This document shows, in pieces, positions 36,951 through 49,597 of a stretch of DNA of 64,000 nt (its first letter is position 1; every line of letters starts with the position of its first letter). The translations under genes and the position numbers were made by a program. The notes under the pieces are model-generated. The model was given only the letters and a program-made list of their open reading frames with translations, had not been told where the DNA came from and searched no databases. Source of the stretch: Sepiola atlantica (Eukaryota > Mollusca > Cephalopoda > Sepiida > Sepiolidae); assembly GCA_963556195.1 (NCBI GenBank), contig CAUVYP010000586.1, positions 1-64,000 on the forward strand, given 5' to 3'.

Positions 36951-38251
36951 TTAGCGCGTTTTAAAGTTGATATCGCTTTTGTTTATAACTTCCACATTTA
37001 TTCGAATTGTGCAACGAAACTTTGCAGACAGTCGCGGATAGGCCTTTTCTACTGAAGTACCAAGTTTCAGAAGTGCAGCTCTTGTACTGCCGGAGATATG
37101 TCGATACAAACTGAATACGCAAAACATCAACAAAATTTAGCGCGTTTTAAAGTTGATATCGCTTTTGTTATAACTTCCACATTTATTCGAATTGTGCAAC
37201 GAAACTTTGCACAGATTAGCGGAGTCACATTTTCTACTGAAGTACCAAGTTTCAGAAGTGCAGCTCTTGTACTGCCGGAGATATGTCGATACAAACTGAA
37301 TACGCAAACTATCAACAAAATTTAGTGCGATTTAAAGTTGATATCGCTTTTGTTTATAACTTCACCATTCTTTTGAATTGTGCAACGAAACTTTGCAGAG
37401 ATAAGCGGAGTCACATGCTCTACTGAAGTACCAAGTTTCAGAAGTGCAGCTCTTGTACTGCCGGAGATATGTCGATACAAACTGAATACGCAAAACATCA
37501 ACAAAATTTAGCGCGTTTTAAAGTTGATATCGCTTTTGTTTATAACTTCAACATTTATTCGAATTGTGCAACGAAACTTTGCACAGATTAGCGGAGTCAC
37601 ATTTTCTACTGAAGTACCAAGTTTCAGAAGTGCAGCTCTTGTACTGCCGGAGATATGTCGATACAAACTGAATACGCAAACTATCAACAAAATTTAGTGC
37701 GATTTAAAGTTGATATCGCTTTTGTTTATAACTTCACCATTCTTTTGAATTGTGCAACGAAACTTTGCAGAGATAAGCGGAGTCACATGCTCTACTGAAG
37801 TACCAAGTTTCAGAAGTGCAGCTCTTTTACTGCCGGAGATATGTCGATACAAACTGAATACGCAAAACATCAACACAATTTAGCGCGTTTTAAAGTGGAT
37901 ATCGCTTTTGTTTATAACTTCCACATTTATTCGAATTGTGCAACGAAACTTTGCAGACCGTCGCGGAGACACACGTGCTACTGAAGTACCAAGTTTCAGA
38001 AGTGCAGCTCTTGTACTGCCGGAAATATGTCGATACAAACTGAATACGCAAAACATCAACTAAATTTAGCGCGTTTTAAAGTTGATATCGCTTTTGTTTA
38101 TAACTTCCACATTTATTCGAATTGTGCAACGAAACTTTGCACAGATTACCGGAGTCACATTTTCTACTGAAGTACCAAGTTTCAGAAGTGCAGCTCTTGT
38201 ACTGCCGGAGATATGTCGATACAAACTGAATACGCAAAACATCAACAAAAT
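36951..38251. repeat. Last block with B and C monomers
   Basis: E-Di(-1)-AT-Bi-AK-C-D. The Di at 37137 has GCTTTTGTTATAAC, one T short. B at 37508 and C at 37880 are the last of their types in the window. C carries CACGTGCTACTG, a private change that makes a CACGTG hexamer. The AK/C junction repeats the CAACACAATT change seen at 1939. Confidence 0.85.
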
Positions 38252-39181
38252 TTAGCGCGTTTTAAAGTTGATATCGCTTTTGTTTATAACTTCCACATTT
38301 ATTCGAATTGTGCAACGAAACTTTGCACAGATTAGCGGAGTCACATTTTCTACGGAAGTACCAAGTTTCAGAAGTGCAGCTCTTGTACTGCCGGAGATAT
38401 GTCGATACAAACTGAATACGCAAACTATCAACAAAATTTAGTGCGATTTAAAGTTGATATCGCTTTTGTTTGTAACTTCACCATTCTTTAGAATTGTGCA
38501 ACGAAACTTTGCAGAGATAAGCGGGGTCACATGCTCTACTGAAGTACCAAGTTTCAGAAGTGCAGCTCTTTTACTGCCGGAGATATGTCGATACAAACTG
38601 AATACGCAAAACATCAACAAAATTTAGCGCGTTTTAAAGTTGATATCGCTTTTGTTTATAACTTCCACATTTATTCGAATTGTGCAACGAAACTTTGCAC
38701 AGATTAGCGGAGTCACATTTTCTACTGAAGTACCAAGTTTCAGAAGTGCAGCTCTTGTACTGCCGGAGATATGTCGATACAAACTGAATACGCAAAACAT
38801 CAACAAAATTTAGCGCGTTTTAAAGTTGATATCGCTTTTGTTTATAACTTCCACATTTATTCGAATTGTGCAACGAAATATTGCACAGATTAGGGGAGTC
38901 ACATTTTCTACTGAAGTACCAAGTTTCAGAAGTGCAGCTCTTGTACTGCCGGAGATATGTCGATACAAACTGAATACGCAAAACATCAACAAAATTTAGC
39001 GAGTTTTAAAGTTGATATCGCTTTTGTTTATAACTTCCACATTTATTCGAATTGTGCAACGAAACTTTGCAGACAATCGCGGATAGGCCTTTTCTACTGA
39101 AGTACCAAGTTTCAGAAGTGCAGCTCTTGTACTGCCGGAGATATGTCGATACAAACTGAATACGCAAAACATCAACAAAAT
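38252..39181. repeat. Pentamer with the GTTTGTAAC mark in F
   Basis: Di-F-D-D-E. F has GTTTGTAACTTC and AGCGGGGTCAC; the second D has ATTAGGGGAGTC; E has GACAATCGCGG. The same combination recurs at 44762-45691, exactly 6510 bp (35 monomers) away. Confidence 0.87.
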
Positions 39182-39367
39182 TTAGCGCGTTTTAAAGTTG
39201 ATATCGCTTTTGTTTATAACTTCCACATTTATTCGAATTGTGCAACGAAACTTTGCACAGATTAGCGGAGTCACATTTTCTACTGAAGTACCAAGTTTCA
39301 GAAGTGCAGCTCTTGTACTGCCGGAGATATGTCGATACAAACTGAATACGCAAAACATCAACAAAAT

Positions 39368-40297
39368 TTAGCGCGTTTTAAAGTTGATATCGCTTTTGTT
39401 TATAACTTCCACATTCATTCGAATTGTGCAACGAAACTTTGCACAGATTAGCGGAGTCACATTTTCTACTGAAGTACCAAGTTTCAGAAGTGCAGCTCTT
39501 GTACTGCCGGAGATATGTCGATACAAACTGAATACGCAAACTATCAACAAAATTTAGTGCGATTTAAAGTTAGTATCGCTTTTGTTTATAACTTCACCAT
39601 TCTTTAGAATTGTGCAACGAAACTTTGCAGAGATAAGCGGAGTCACATGCTCTACTGAAGTACCAAGTTTCAGAAGTGCAGCTCTTTTACTGCCGGAGAT
39701 ATGTCGATACAAACTGAATACGCAAAACATCAACAAAATTTAGCGCGTTTTAAAGTTGATATCGCTTTTGTTTATAACTTCCACATTTATTCGAATTGTG
39801 CAACGAAACTTTGCACAGATTAGCGGAGTCACATTTTCTACTGAAGTACCAAGTTTCAGAAGTGCAGCTCTTGTACTGCCGGAGATATGTCGATACAAAC
39901 TGAATACGCAAAACATCAACAAAATTTAGCGCGTTTTAAAGTTGATATCGCTTTTGTTTATAACTTCCACATTTATTCGAATTGTGCAACGAAACTTTGC
40001 ACAGATTAGCGGAGTCACATTTTCTACTGAAGTACCAAGTTTCAGAAGTGCAGCTCTTGTACTGCCGGAGATATGTCGATACAAACTGAATACGCAAAAC
40101 ATCAACAAAATTTAGCGCGTTTTAAAGTTGATATCGCTTTTGTTTATAACTTCCACATTTATTCGAATTGTGCAACGAAACTTTGCAGACAGTCGCGGAT
40201 AGGCCTTTTCTACTGAAGTACCAAGTTTCAGAAGTGCAGCTCTTGTACTGCCGGAGATATGTCGATACAAACTGAATACGCAAAACATCAACAAAAT
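39368..40297. repeat. Pentamer with the GTTAGTATC mark in F
   Basis: Di-F-D-D-E, preceded by a single D (39182). F has AAAGTTAGTATCGC, which removes the EcoRV site. It shares this mark with the F units at 42344, 46250, 49784 and 52018. The following D units lack the GGGGAGTC mark and E has GACAGTCGCGG, so this is a pentamer lineage distinct from the one at 38252. Confidence 0.87.
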
Positions 40298-41413
40298 TTA
40301 GCGCGTTTTAAAGTTGATATCGCTTTTGTTTATAACTTCCACATTTATTCGAATTGTGCAACGAAACTTTGCACAGATTAGCGGAGTCACATTTTCCACT
40401 GAAGTACCAAGTTTCAGAAGTGCAGCTCTTGTACTGCCGGAGATATGTCGATACAAACTGAATACGCAAAACATCAACAAAATTTAGCGCGTTTTAAAGT
40501 TGATATCGCTTTTGTTTATAACTTCCACATTTATTCGAATTGTGCAACGAAACTTTGCACAGATTAGCGGAGTCACATTTTCTACTGAAGTACCAAGTTT
40601 CAGAAGTGCAGCTCTTGTACTGCCGGAGATATGTCGATACAAACTGAATACGCAAACTATCAAAAAAATTTAGTGCGATTTAAAGTTGATATCGCTTTTG
40701 TTTATAACTTCACCATTCTTTTGAATTGTGCAACGAAACTTTGCAGAGATAAGCGGGGTCACATGCTCTACTGAAGTACCAAGTTTCAGAAGTGCAGCTC
40801 TTTTACTGCCGGAGATATGTCGATACAAACTGAATACGCAAAACATCAACAAAATTTAGCGCGTTTTAAAGTTGATATCGCTTTTGTTTATAACTTCCAC
40901 ATTTATTCGAATTGTGCAACGAAACTTTGCACAGATTAGCGGAGTCACATTTTCTACTGAAGTACCAAGTTTCAGAAGTGCAGCTCTTGTACTGCCGGAG
41001 ATATGTCGATACAAACTGAATACGCAAAACATCAACAAAATTTAGCGCGTTTTAAAGTTGATATCGCTTTTGTTTATAACTTCCACATTTATTTGAATTG
41101 TGCAACGAAACTTTGCACAGATTAGGGGAGTCACATTTTCTACTGAAGTACCAAGTTTCAGAAGTGCAGCTCTTGTACTGCCGGAGATATGTCGATACAA
41201 ACTGAATACGCAAAACATCAACAAAATTTAGCGCGTTTTAAAGTTGATATCGCTTTTGTTTATAACTTCCACATTTATTCGAATTGTGCAACGAAACTTT
41301 GCAGACAGTCGCGGATAGGCCTTTTCTACTGAAGTACCAAGTTTCAGAAGTGCAGCTCTTGTACTGCCGGAGATATGTCGATACAAACTGAATACGCAAA
41401 ACATCAACAAAAT
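40298..41413. repeat. Hexamer (D-Da-AK-D-D-E)
   Basis: 1116 bp. First appearance of the Da tag (CTATCAAAAAAATT, 40658-40671) and of an AK with AGCGGGGTCAC. Recurs at 46994 and, with a +2 insertion, at 50528. It directly follows a pentamer in all three cases, making an 11-mer superblock. Confidence 0.87.
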
Positions 41414-42157
41414 TTAGCGCGTTTTAAAGTTGATATCGCTTTTGTTTATAACTTCCACATTTATTCGAATTGTGCAACGAAACTTTGCACAGATTAGCAG
41501 AGTCACATTTTCTACTGAAGTACCAAGTTTCAGAAGTGCAGCTCTTGTACTGCCGGAGATATGTCGATACAAACTGAATACGCAAAACATCAACAAAATT
41601 TAGCGCGTTTTAAAGTTGATATCGCTTTTGTTTATAACTTCCACATTTATTCGAATTGTGCAACGAAACTTTGCAGACAGTCGCGGATAGGCCTTTTCTA
41701 CTGAAGTACCAAGTTTCAGAAGTGCAGCTCTTGTACTGCCGGAGATATGTCGATACAAACTGAATACGCAAACTATCAACAAAATTTAGTGCGATTTAAA
41801 GTTGATATCGCTTTTGTTTATAACTTCACCATTCTTTTGAATTGTGCAACGAAACTTTGCAGAGATAAGTGGAGTCACATGCTCTACTGAAGTACCAAGT
41901 TTCAGAAGTGCAGCTCTTTTACTGCCGGAGATATGTCGATACAAACTGAATACGCAAAACATCAACAAAATTTAGCGCGTTTTAAAGTTGATATCGCTTT
42001 TGTTTATAACTTCCACATTTATTCGAATTGTGCAACGAAACTTTGCAGACAGTCGCGGATAGGCCTTTTCTACTGAAGTACCAAGTTTCAGAAGTGCAGC
42101 TCTTGTACTGCCGGAGATATGTCGAAACAAACTGAATACGCAAAACATCAACAAAAT
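41414..42157. repeat. Tetramer D-Ei-AK-E
   Basis: The last E has ATGTCGAAACAAAC (42121) instead of GTCGATACAAAC. This variant E recurs at 45878 and 49412, each time directly before a pentamer with GTTAGTATC in F. The first D has ATTAGCAGAGTC. Confidence 0.85.
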
Positions 42158-43087
42158 TTAGCGCGTTTTAAAGTTGATATCGCTTTTGTTTATAACTTCC
42201 ACATTTATTCGAATTGTGCAACGAAACTTTGCACAGATTAGCGGAGTCACATTTTCTACTGAAGTACCAAGTTTCAGCAGTGCAGCTCTTGTACTGCCGG
42301 AGATATGTCGATACAAACTGAATACGCAAACTATCAACAAAATTTAGTGCGATTTAAAGTTAGTATCGCTTTTGTTTATAACTTCACCATTCTTTAGAAT
42401 TGTGCAACGAAACTTTGCAGAGATAAGCGGAGTCACATGCTCTACTGAAGTACCAAGTTTCAGAAGTGCAGCTCTTTTACTGCCGGAGATATGTCGATAC
42501 AAACTGAATACGCAAAACATCAACAAAATTTAGCGCGTTTTAAAGTTGATATCGCTTTTGTTTATAACTTCCACATTTATTCGAATTGTGCAACGAAACT
42601 TTGCACAGATAAGCGGAGTCACATTTTCTACTGAAGTACCAAGTTTCAGAAGTGCAGCTCTTGTACTGCCGGAGATATGTCGATACAAACTGAATACGCA
42701 AAACATCAACAAAATTTAGCGCGTTTTAAAGTTGATATCGCTTTTGTTTATAACTTCCACATTTATTCGAATTGTGCAACGAAACTTTGCACAGATTAGC
42801 GGAGTCACATTTTCTACTGAAGTACCAAGTTTCAGAAGTGCAGCTCTTGTACTGCCGGAGATATGTCGATACAAACTGAATACGCAAAACATCAACAAAA
42901 TTTAGCGCGTTTTAAAGTGTATATCGCTTTTGTTTATAACTTCCACATTTATTCGAATTGTGCAACGAAACTTTGCAGACAGTCGCGGATAGGCCTTTTC
43001 TACTGAAGTACCAAGTTTCAGAAGTGCAGCTCTTGTACTGCCGGAGATATGTCGATACAAACTGAATACGCAAAACATCAACAAAAT
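42158..43087. repeat. Pentamer with the GTTAGTATC mark in F
   Basis: Di-F-D-D-E following the GTCGAAACA-type E. Private changes include TTTCAGCAGTGC in Di, ACAGATAAGCGG in the first D and GTGTATATCGC in E. Confidence 0.85.
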
Positions 43088-44761
43088 TTAGCGCGTTTTA
43101 AAGTTGATATCGCTTTTGTTTATAACTTCCACATTTATTCGAATTGTGCAACGAAACTTTGCACAGATTAGCGGAGTCACATTTTCTACTGAAGTACCAA
43201 GTTTCAGAAGTGCAGCTCTTGTACTGCCGGAGATATGTCGATACAAACTGAATACGCAAAACATCAACAAAATTTAGCGCGTTTTAAAGTTGATATCGCT
43301 TTTGTTTATAACTTCCACATTTATTCGAATTGTGCAACGAAACTTTGCAGACAGTCGCGGATAGGCCTTTTCTACTGAAGTACCAAGTTTCAGAAGTGCA
43401 GCTCTTGTACTGCCGGAGATATGTCGATACAAACTGAATACGCAAACTATCAACAAAATTTAGTGCGATTTAAAGTTGATATCGCTTTTGTTTATAACTT
43501 CACCATTCTTTTGAATTGTGCAACGAAACTTTGCAGAGATAAGCGGAGTCACATGCTCTACTGAAGTACCAAGTTTCAGAAGTGCAGCTCTTTTACTGCC
43601 GGAGATATGTCGATACAAACTGAATACGCAAAACATCAACAAAATTAAGCGCGTTTTAAAGTTGATATCGCTTTTGTTTATAACTTCCACATTTATTCGA
43701 ATTGTGCAACGAAACTTTGCACAGATTAGCGGAGTCACATTTTCTACTGAAGTACCAAGTTTCAGAAGTGCAGCTCTTGTACTGCCGGAGATATGTCGAT
43801 ACAAACTGAATACGCAAAACATCAACAAAATTTAGCGCGTTTTAAAGTTGATATCGCTTTTGTTTATAACTTCCACATTTATTCGAATTGTGCAACGAAA
43901 CTTTGCACAGATTAGCGGAGTCACATTTTCTACTGAAGTACCAAGTTTCAGAAGTGCAGCTCTTGTACTGCCGGAGATATGTCGATACAAACTGAATACG
44001 CAAAACATCAACAAAATTTAGCGCGTTTTAAAGTTGATATCGCTTTTGTTTATAACTTCCACATTTATTCGAATTGTGCAACGAAACTTTGCAGACAGTC
44101 GCGGATAGGCCTTTTCTACTGAAGTACCAAGTTTCAGAAGTGCAGCTCTTGTACTGCCGGAGATATGTCGATACAAACTGAATACGCAAAACATCAACAA
44201 AATTTAGCGCGTTTTAAAGTTGATATCGCTTTTGTTTATAACTTCCACATTTATTCGAATTGTGCAACGAAACTTTGCACAGATTAGCGGAGTCACATTT
44301 TCTACTGAAGTACCAAGTTTCAGAAGTGCAGCTCTTGTACTGCCGGAGATATGTCGATACAAACTGAATACGCAAAACATCAACAAAATTTAGCGCGTTT
44401 TAAAGTTGATATCGCTTTTGTTTATAACTTCCACATTTATTCGAATTGTGCAACGAAACTTTGCAGACAGTCGCGGATAGGCCTTTTCTACTGAAGTACC
44501 AAGTTTCAGAAGTGCAGCTCTTGTACTGCCGGAGATATGTCGATACAAACTGAATACGCAAACTATCAACAAAATTTAGTGCGATTTAAAGTTGATATCG
44601 CTTTTGTTTATAACTTCACCATTCTTTTGAATTGTGCAACGAAACTTTGCAGAGATAAGCGGAGTCACATGCTCTACTGAAGTACCAAGTTTCAGAAGTG
44701 CAGCTCTTTTACTGCCGGAGATATGTCGATACAAACTGAATACGCAAAACATCAACAAAAT
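43088..44761. repeat. D-Ei-AK-D-D-E plus D-Ei-AK
   Basis: Nine monomers. At 43643-43649 AATTTAG is changed to AATTAAG, removing the only stop codon of the open minus-strand frame and joining two units into a 122-codon open frame. I treat this as a neutral change, since the satellite shows no sign of coding. Confidence 0.84.
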
Positions 44762-45691
44762 TTAGCGCGTTTTAAAGTTGATATCGCTTTTGTTTATAAC
44801 TTCCACATTTATTCGAATTGTGCAACGAAACTTTGCACAGATTAGCGGAGTCACATTTTCTACTGAAGTACCAAGTTTCAGAAGTGCAGCTCTTGTACTG
44901 CCGGAGATATGTCGATACAAACTGAATACGCAAACTATCAACAAAATTTAGTGCGATTTAAAGTTGATATCGCTTTTGTTTGTAACTTCACCATTCTTTA
45001 GAATTGTGCAACGAAACTTTGCAGAGATAAGCGGGGTCACATGCTCTACTGAAGTACCAAGTTTCAGAAGTGCAGCTCTTTTACTGCCGGAGATATGTCG
45101 ATACAAACTGAATACGCAAAACATCAACAAAATTTAGCGCGTTTTAAAGTTGATATCGCTTTTGTTTATAACTTCCACATTTATTCGAATTGTGCAACGA
45201 AACTTTGCACAGATTAGCGGAGTCACATTTTCTACTGAAGTACCAAGTTTCAGAAGTGCAGCTTTTGTACTGCCGGAGATATGTCGATACAAACTGAATA
45301 CGCAAAACATCAACAAAATTTAGCGCGTTTTAAAGTTGATATCGCTTTTGTTTATAACTTCCACATTTATTCGAATTGTGCAACGAAACTTTGCACAGAT
45401 TAGGGGAGTCACATTTTCTACTGAAGTACCAAGTTTCAGAAGTGCAGCTCTTGTACTGCCGGAGATATGTCGATACAAACTGAATACGCAAAACATCAAC
45501 AAAATTTAGCGCGTTTTAAAGTTGATATCGCTTTTGTTTTTAACTTCCACATTTATTCGAATTGTGCAACGAAACTTTGCAGACAATCGCGGATAGGCCT
45601 TTTCTACTGAAGTACCAAGTTTCAGAAGTGCAGCTCTTGTACTGCCGGAGATATGTCGATACAAACTGAATACGCAAAACATCAACAAAAT
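44762..45691. repeat. Pentamer with the GTTTGTAAC mark in F (second copy)
   Basis: Counterpart of 38252-39181, with GTTTGTAACTTC, AGCGGGGTCAC, ATTAGGGGAGTC and GACAATCGCGG. Private: GCAGCTTTTGTACTG in the first D and GTTTTTAAC in E. Confidence 0.86.
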
Positions 45692-46063
45692 TTAGCGCGT
45701 TTTTAAGTTGATATCGCTTTTGTTTATAACTTCCACATTTATTCGAATTGTGCAACGAAACTTTGCAGAGATAAGCGGGGTCACATGCTCTACTGAAGTA
45801 CCAAGTTTCAGAAGTGCAGCTCTTGTACTGCCGGAGATATGTCGATACAAACTGAATACGCAAAACATCAACAAAATTTAGCGCGTTTTAAAGTTGATAT
45901 CGCTTTTGTTTATAACTTCCACATTTATTCGAATTGTGCAACGAAACTTTGCAGACAGTCGCGGATAGGCCTTTTCTACTGAAGTACCAAGTTTCAGAAG
46001 TGCAGCTCTTGTACTGCCGGAGATATGTCGAAACAAACTGAATACGCAAAACATCAACAAAAT
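45692..46063. repeat. D/A chimera followed by GTCGAAACA-type E
   Basis: 45692-45877 has D sequence through CCACATTTATTCG and then A sequence (GAGATAAGCGGGGTCAC, CATGCTCT). It replaces the D-Ei-AK that precedes this E elsewhere, consistent with a crossover in the core that deleted monomers. Confidence 0.86.
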
Positions 46064-48109
46064 TTAGCGCGTTTTAAAGTTGATATCGCTTTTGTTTATA
46101 ACTTCCACATTTATTCGAATTGTGCAACGAAACTTTGCACAGATTAGCGGAGTCACATTTTCTACTGAAGTACCAAGTTTAAGAAGTGCAGCTCTTGTAC
46201 TGCCGGAGATATGTCGATACAAACTGAATACGCAAACTATCAACAAAATTTAGTGCGATTTAAAGTTAGTATCGCTTTTGTTTATAACTTCACCATTCTT
46301 TAGAATTGTGCAACGAAACTTTGCAGAGATAAGCGGAGTCACATGCTCTACTGAAGTACCAAGTTTCAGAAGTGCAGCTCTTGTACTGCCGGAGATATGT
46401 CGATACAAACTGAATACGCAAAACATCAACAAAATTTAGCGCGTTTTAAAGTTGATATCGCTTTTGTTTATAACTTCCACATTTATTCGAATTGTGCAAC
46501 GAAACTTTGCACAGATTAGCGGAGTCACATTTTCTACTGAAGTACCAAGTTTCAGAAGTGCAGCTCTTGTACTGCCGGAGATATGTCGATACAAACTGAA
46601 TACGCAAAACATCAACAAAATTTAGCGCGTTTTAAAGTTGATATCGCTTTTGTTTATAACTTCCACATTTATTCGAATTGTGCAACGAAACTTTGCACAG
46701 ATTAGCGGAGTCACATTTTCTACTGAAGTACCAAGTTTCAGAAGTGCAGCTCTTGTACTGCCGGAGATATGTCGATACAAACTGAATACGCAAAACATCA
46801 ACAAAATTTAGCGCGTTTTAAAGTTAGTATCGCTTTTGTTTATAACTTCCACATTTATTCGAATTGTGCAACGAAACTTTGCAGACAGTCGCGGATAGGC
46901 CTTTTCTACTGAAGTACCAAGTTTCAGAAGTGCAGCTCTTGTACTGCCGGAGATATGTCGATACAAACTGAATACGCAAAACATCAACAAAATTTAGCGC
47001 GTTTTAAAGTTGATATCGCTTTTGTTTATAACTTCCACATTTATTCGAATTGTGCAACGAAACTTTGCACAGATTAGCGGAGTCACATTTTCTACTGAAG
47101 TACCAAGTTTCAGAAGTGCAGCTCTTGTACTGCCGGAGATATGTCGATACAAACTGAATACGCAAAACATCAACAAAATTTAGCGCGTTTTAAAGTTGAT
47201 ATCGCTTTTGTTTATAACTTCCACATTTATTCGAATTGTGCAACGAAACTTTGCACAGATTAGCGGAGTCACATTTTCTACTGAAGTACCAAGTTTCAGA
47301 AGTGCAGCTCTTGTACTGCCGGAGATATGTCGATACAAACTGAATACGCAAACTATCAAAAAAATTTAGTGCGATTTAAAGTTGATATCGCTTTTGTTTA
47401 TAACTTCACCATTCTTTTGAATTGTGCAACGAAACTTTGCAGAGATAAGCGGGGTCACATGCTCTACTGAAGTACCAAGTTTCAGAAGTGCAGCTCTTTT
47501 ACTGCCGGAGATATGTCGATACAAACTGAATACGCAAAACATCAACAAAATTTAGCGCGTTTTAAAGTTGATATCGCTTTTGTTTATAACTTCCACATTT
47601 ATTCGAATTGTGCAACGAAACTTTGCACAGATTAGCGGAGTCACATTTTCTACTGAAGTACCAAGTTTCAGAAGTGCAGCTCTTGTACTGCCGGAGATAT
47701 GTCGATACAAACTGAATACGCAAAACATCAACAAAATTTAGCGCGTTTTAAAGTTGATATCGCTTTTGTTTATAACTTCCACATTTATTCGAATTGTGCA
47801 ACGAAACTTTGCACAGATTAGGGGAGTCACATTTTCTACTGAAGTACCAAGTTTCAGAAGTGCAGCTCTTGTACTGCCGGAGATATGTCGATACAAACTG
47901 AATACGCAAAACATCAACAAAATTTAGCGCGTTTTAAAGTTGATATCGCTTTTGTTTATAACTTCCACATTTATTCGAATTGTGCAACGAAACTTTGCAG
48001 ACAGTCGCGGATAGGCCTTTTCTACTGAAGTACCAAGTTTCAGAAGTGCAGCTCTTGTACTGCCGGAGATATGTCGATACAAACTGAATACGCAAAACAT
48101 CAACAAAAT
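46064..48109. repeat. Pentamer (46064-46993) plus hexamer (46994-48109)
   Basis: An 11-mer superblock as at 39368-41413. F here is the T subtype. The E at 46808 has acquired the GTTAGTATC mark normally confined to F, a likely conversion or short exchange. Di has AAGTTTAAGAAG. Confidence 0.84.
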
Positions 48110-49597
48110 TAAGCGCGTTTTAAAGTTGATATCGCTTTTGTTTATAACTTCCACATTTATTCGAATTGTGCAACGAAACTTTGCACAGATTAGCGGAGTC
48201 ACATTTTCTACTGAAGTACCAAGTTTCAGAAGTGCAGCTCTTGTACTGCCGGAGATATGTCGATACAAACTGAATACGCAAAACATCAACAAAATTTAGC
48301 GCGTTTTAAAGTTGATATCGCTTTTGTTTATAACTTCCACATTTATTCGAATTGTGCAACGAAACTTTGCACAGATTAGCGGAGTCACATTTTCTACTGA
48401 AGTACCAAGTTTCAGAAGTGCAGCTCTTGTACTGCCGGAGATATGTCGATACAAACTGAATACGCAAACTATCAAAAAAATTTAGTGCGATTTAAAGTTG
48501 ATATCGCTTTTGTTTATAACTTCACCATTCTTTTGAATTGTGCAACGAAACTTTGCAGAGATAAGCGGGGTCACATGCTCTACTGAAGTACCAAGTTTCA
48601 GAAGTGCAGCTCTTGTACTGCCGGAGATATGTCGATACAAACTGAATACGCAAAACATCAACAAAATTTAGCGCGTTTTAAAGTTGATATCGCTTTTGTT
48701 TATAACTTCCACATTTATTCGAATTGTGCAACGAAACTTTGCAGACAATCGCGGATAGGCCTTTTCTACTGAAGTACCAAGTTTCAGAAGTGCAGCTCTT
48801 GTACTGCCGGAGATATGTCGATACAAACTGAATACGCAAAACATCAACAAAATTTAGCGCGTTTTAAAGTTGATATCGCTTTTGTTTATAACTTCCACAT
48901 TTATTCGAATTGTGCAACGAAACTTTGCACAGATTAGCGGAGTCACATTTTCTACTGAAGTACCAAGTTTCAGAAGTGCAGCTCTTGTACTGCCGGAGAT
49001 ATGTCGATACAAACTGAATACGCAAAACATCAACAAAATTTAGCGCGTTTTAAAGTTGATATCGCTTTTGTTTATAACTTCCACATTTATTCGAATTGTG
49101 CAACGAAACTTTGCACAGATTAGCGGAGTCACATTTTCTACTGAAGTACCAAGTTTCAGAAGTGCAGCTCTTGTACTGCCGGAGATATGTCGATACAAAC
49201 TGAATACGCAAAACATCAACAAAATTTAGCGCGTTTTAAAGTTGATATCGCTTTTGTTTATAACTTCCACATTTATTCGAATTGTGCAACGAAACTTTGC
49301 ACAGATTAGCGGAGTCACATTTTCTACTGAAGTACCAAGTTTCAGAAGTGCAGCTCTTGTACTGCCGGAGATATGTCGATACAAACTGAATACGCAAAAC
49401 ATCAACAAAATTTAGCGCGTTTTAAAGTTGATATCGCTTTTGTTTATAACTTCCACATTTATTCGAATTGTGCAACGAAACTTTGCAGACAGTCGCGGAT
49501 AGGCCTTTTCTACTGAAGTACCAAGTTTCAGAAGTGCAGCTCTTGTACTGCCGGAGATATGTCGAAACAAACTGAATACGCAAAACATCAACAAAAT
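48110..49597. repeat. D-Da-AT-E plus D-D-D-E
   Basis: Eight monomers. The first D carries AATTAAG in place of AATTTAG at 48107-48113, a second stop-losing change of the same kind as at 43646. The last E is the GTCGAAACA variant that precedes the next pentamer. Confidence 0.83.

Larger units (their letters stand above)
22407..38251. repeat. Transition zone: modules with both C and E monomers
   Basis: This zone is where B, C and G coexist with E. The first E starts at 23151; the last G ends at 27986, the last B at 37693 and the last C at 38065. Register is a strict 186 bp until 32.95 kb, after which five deletions occur (-1, -74, -1, -74, -1). Detailed blocks are listed separately. Confidence 0.85.

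Noticed and set aside
37971..37980. CACGTG E-box in the C monomer near 37.97 kb
   Set aside because: It comes from a private base change in one monomer, so it is more likely chance than a regulatory site.
43460..43828. 122-codon minus-strand open frame (also at 47924-48292)
   Set aside because: It results from a single T to A change in the one stop codon (AATTTAG to AATTAAG) that joins two satellite units. There is no independent evidence of coding.
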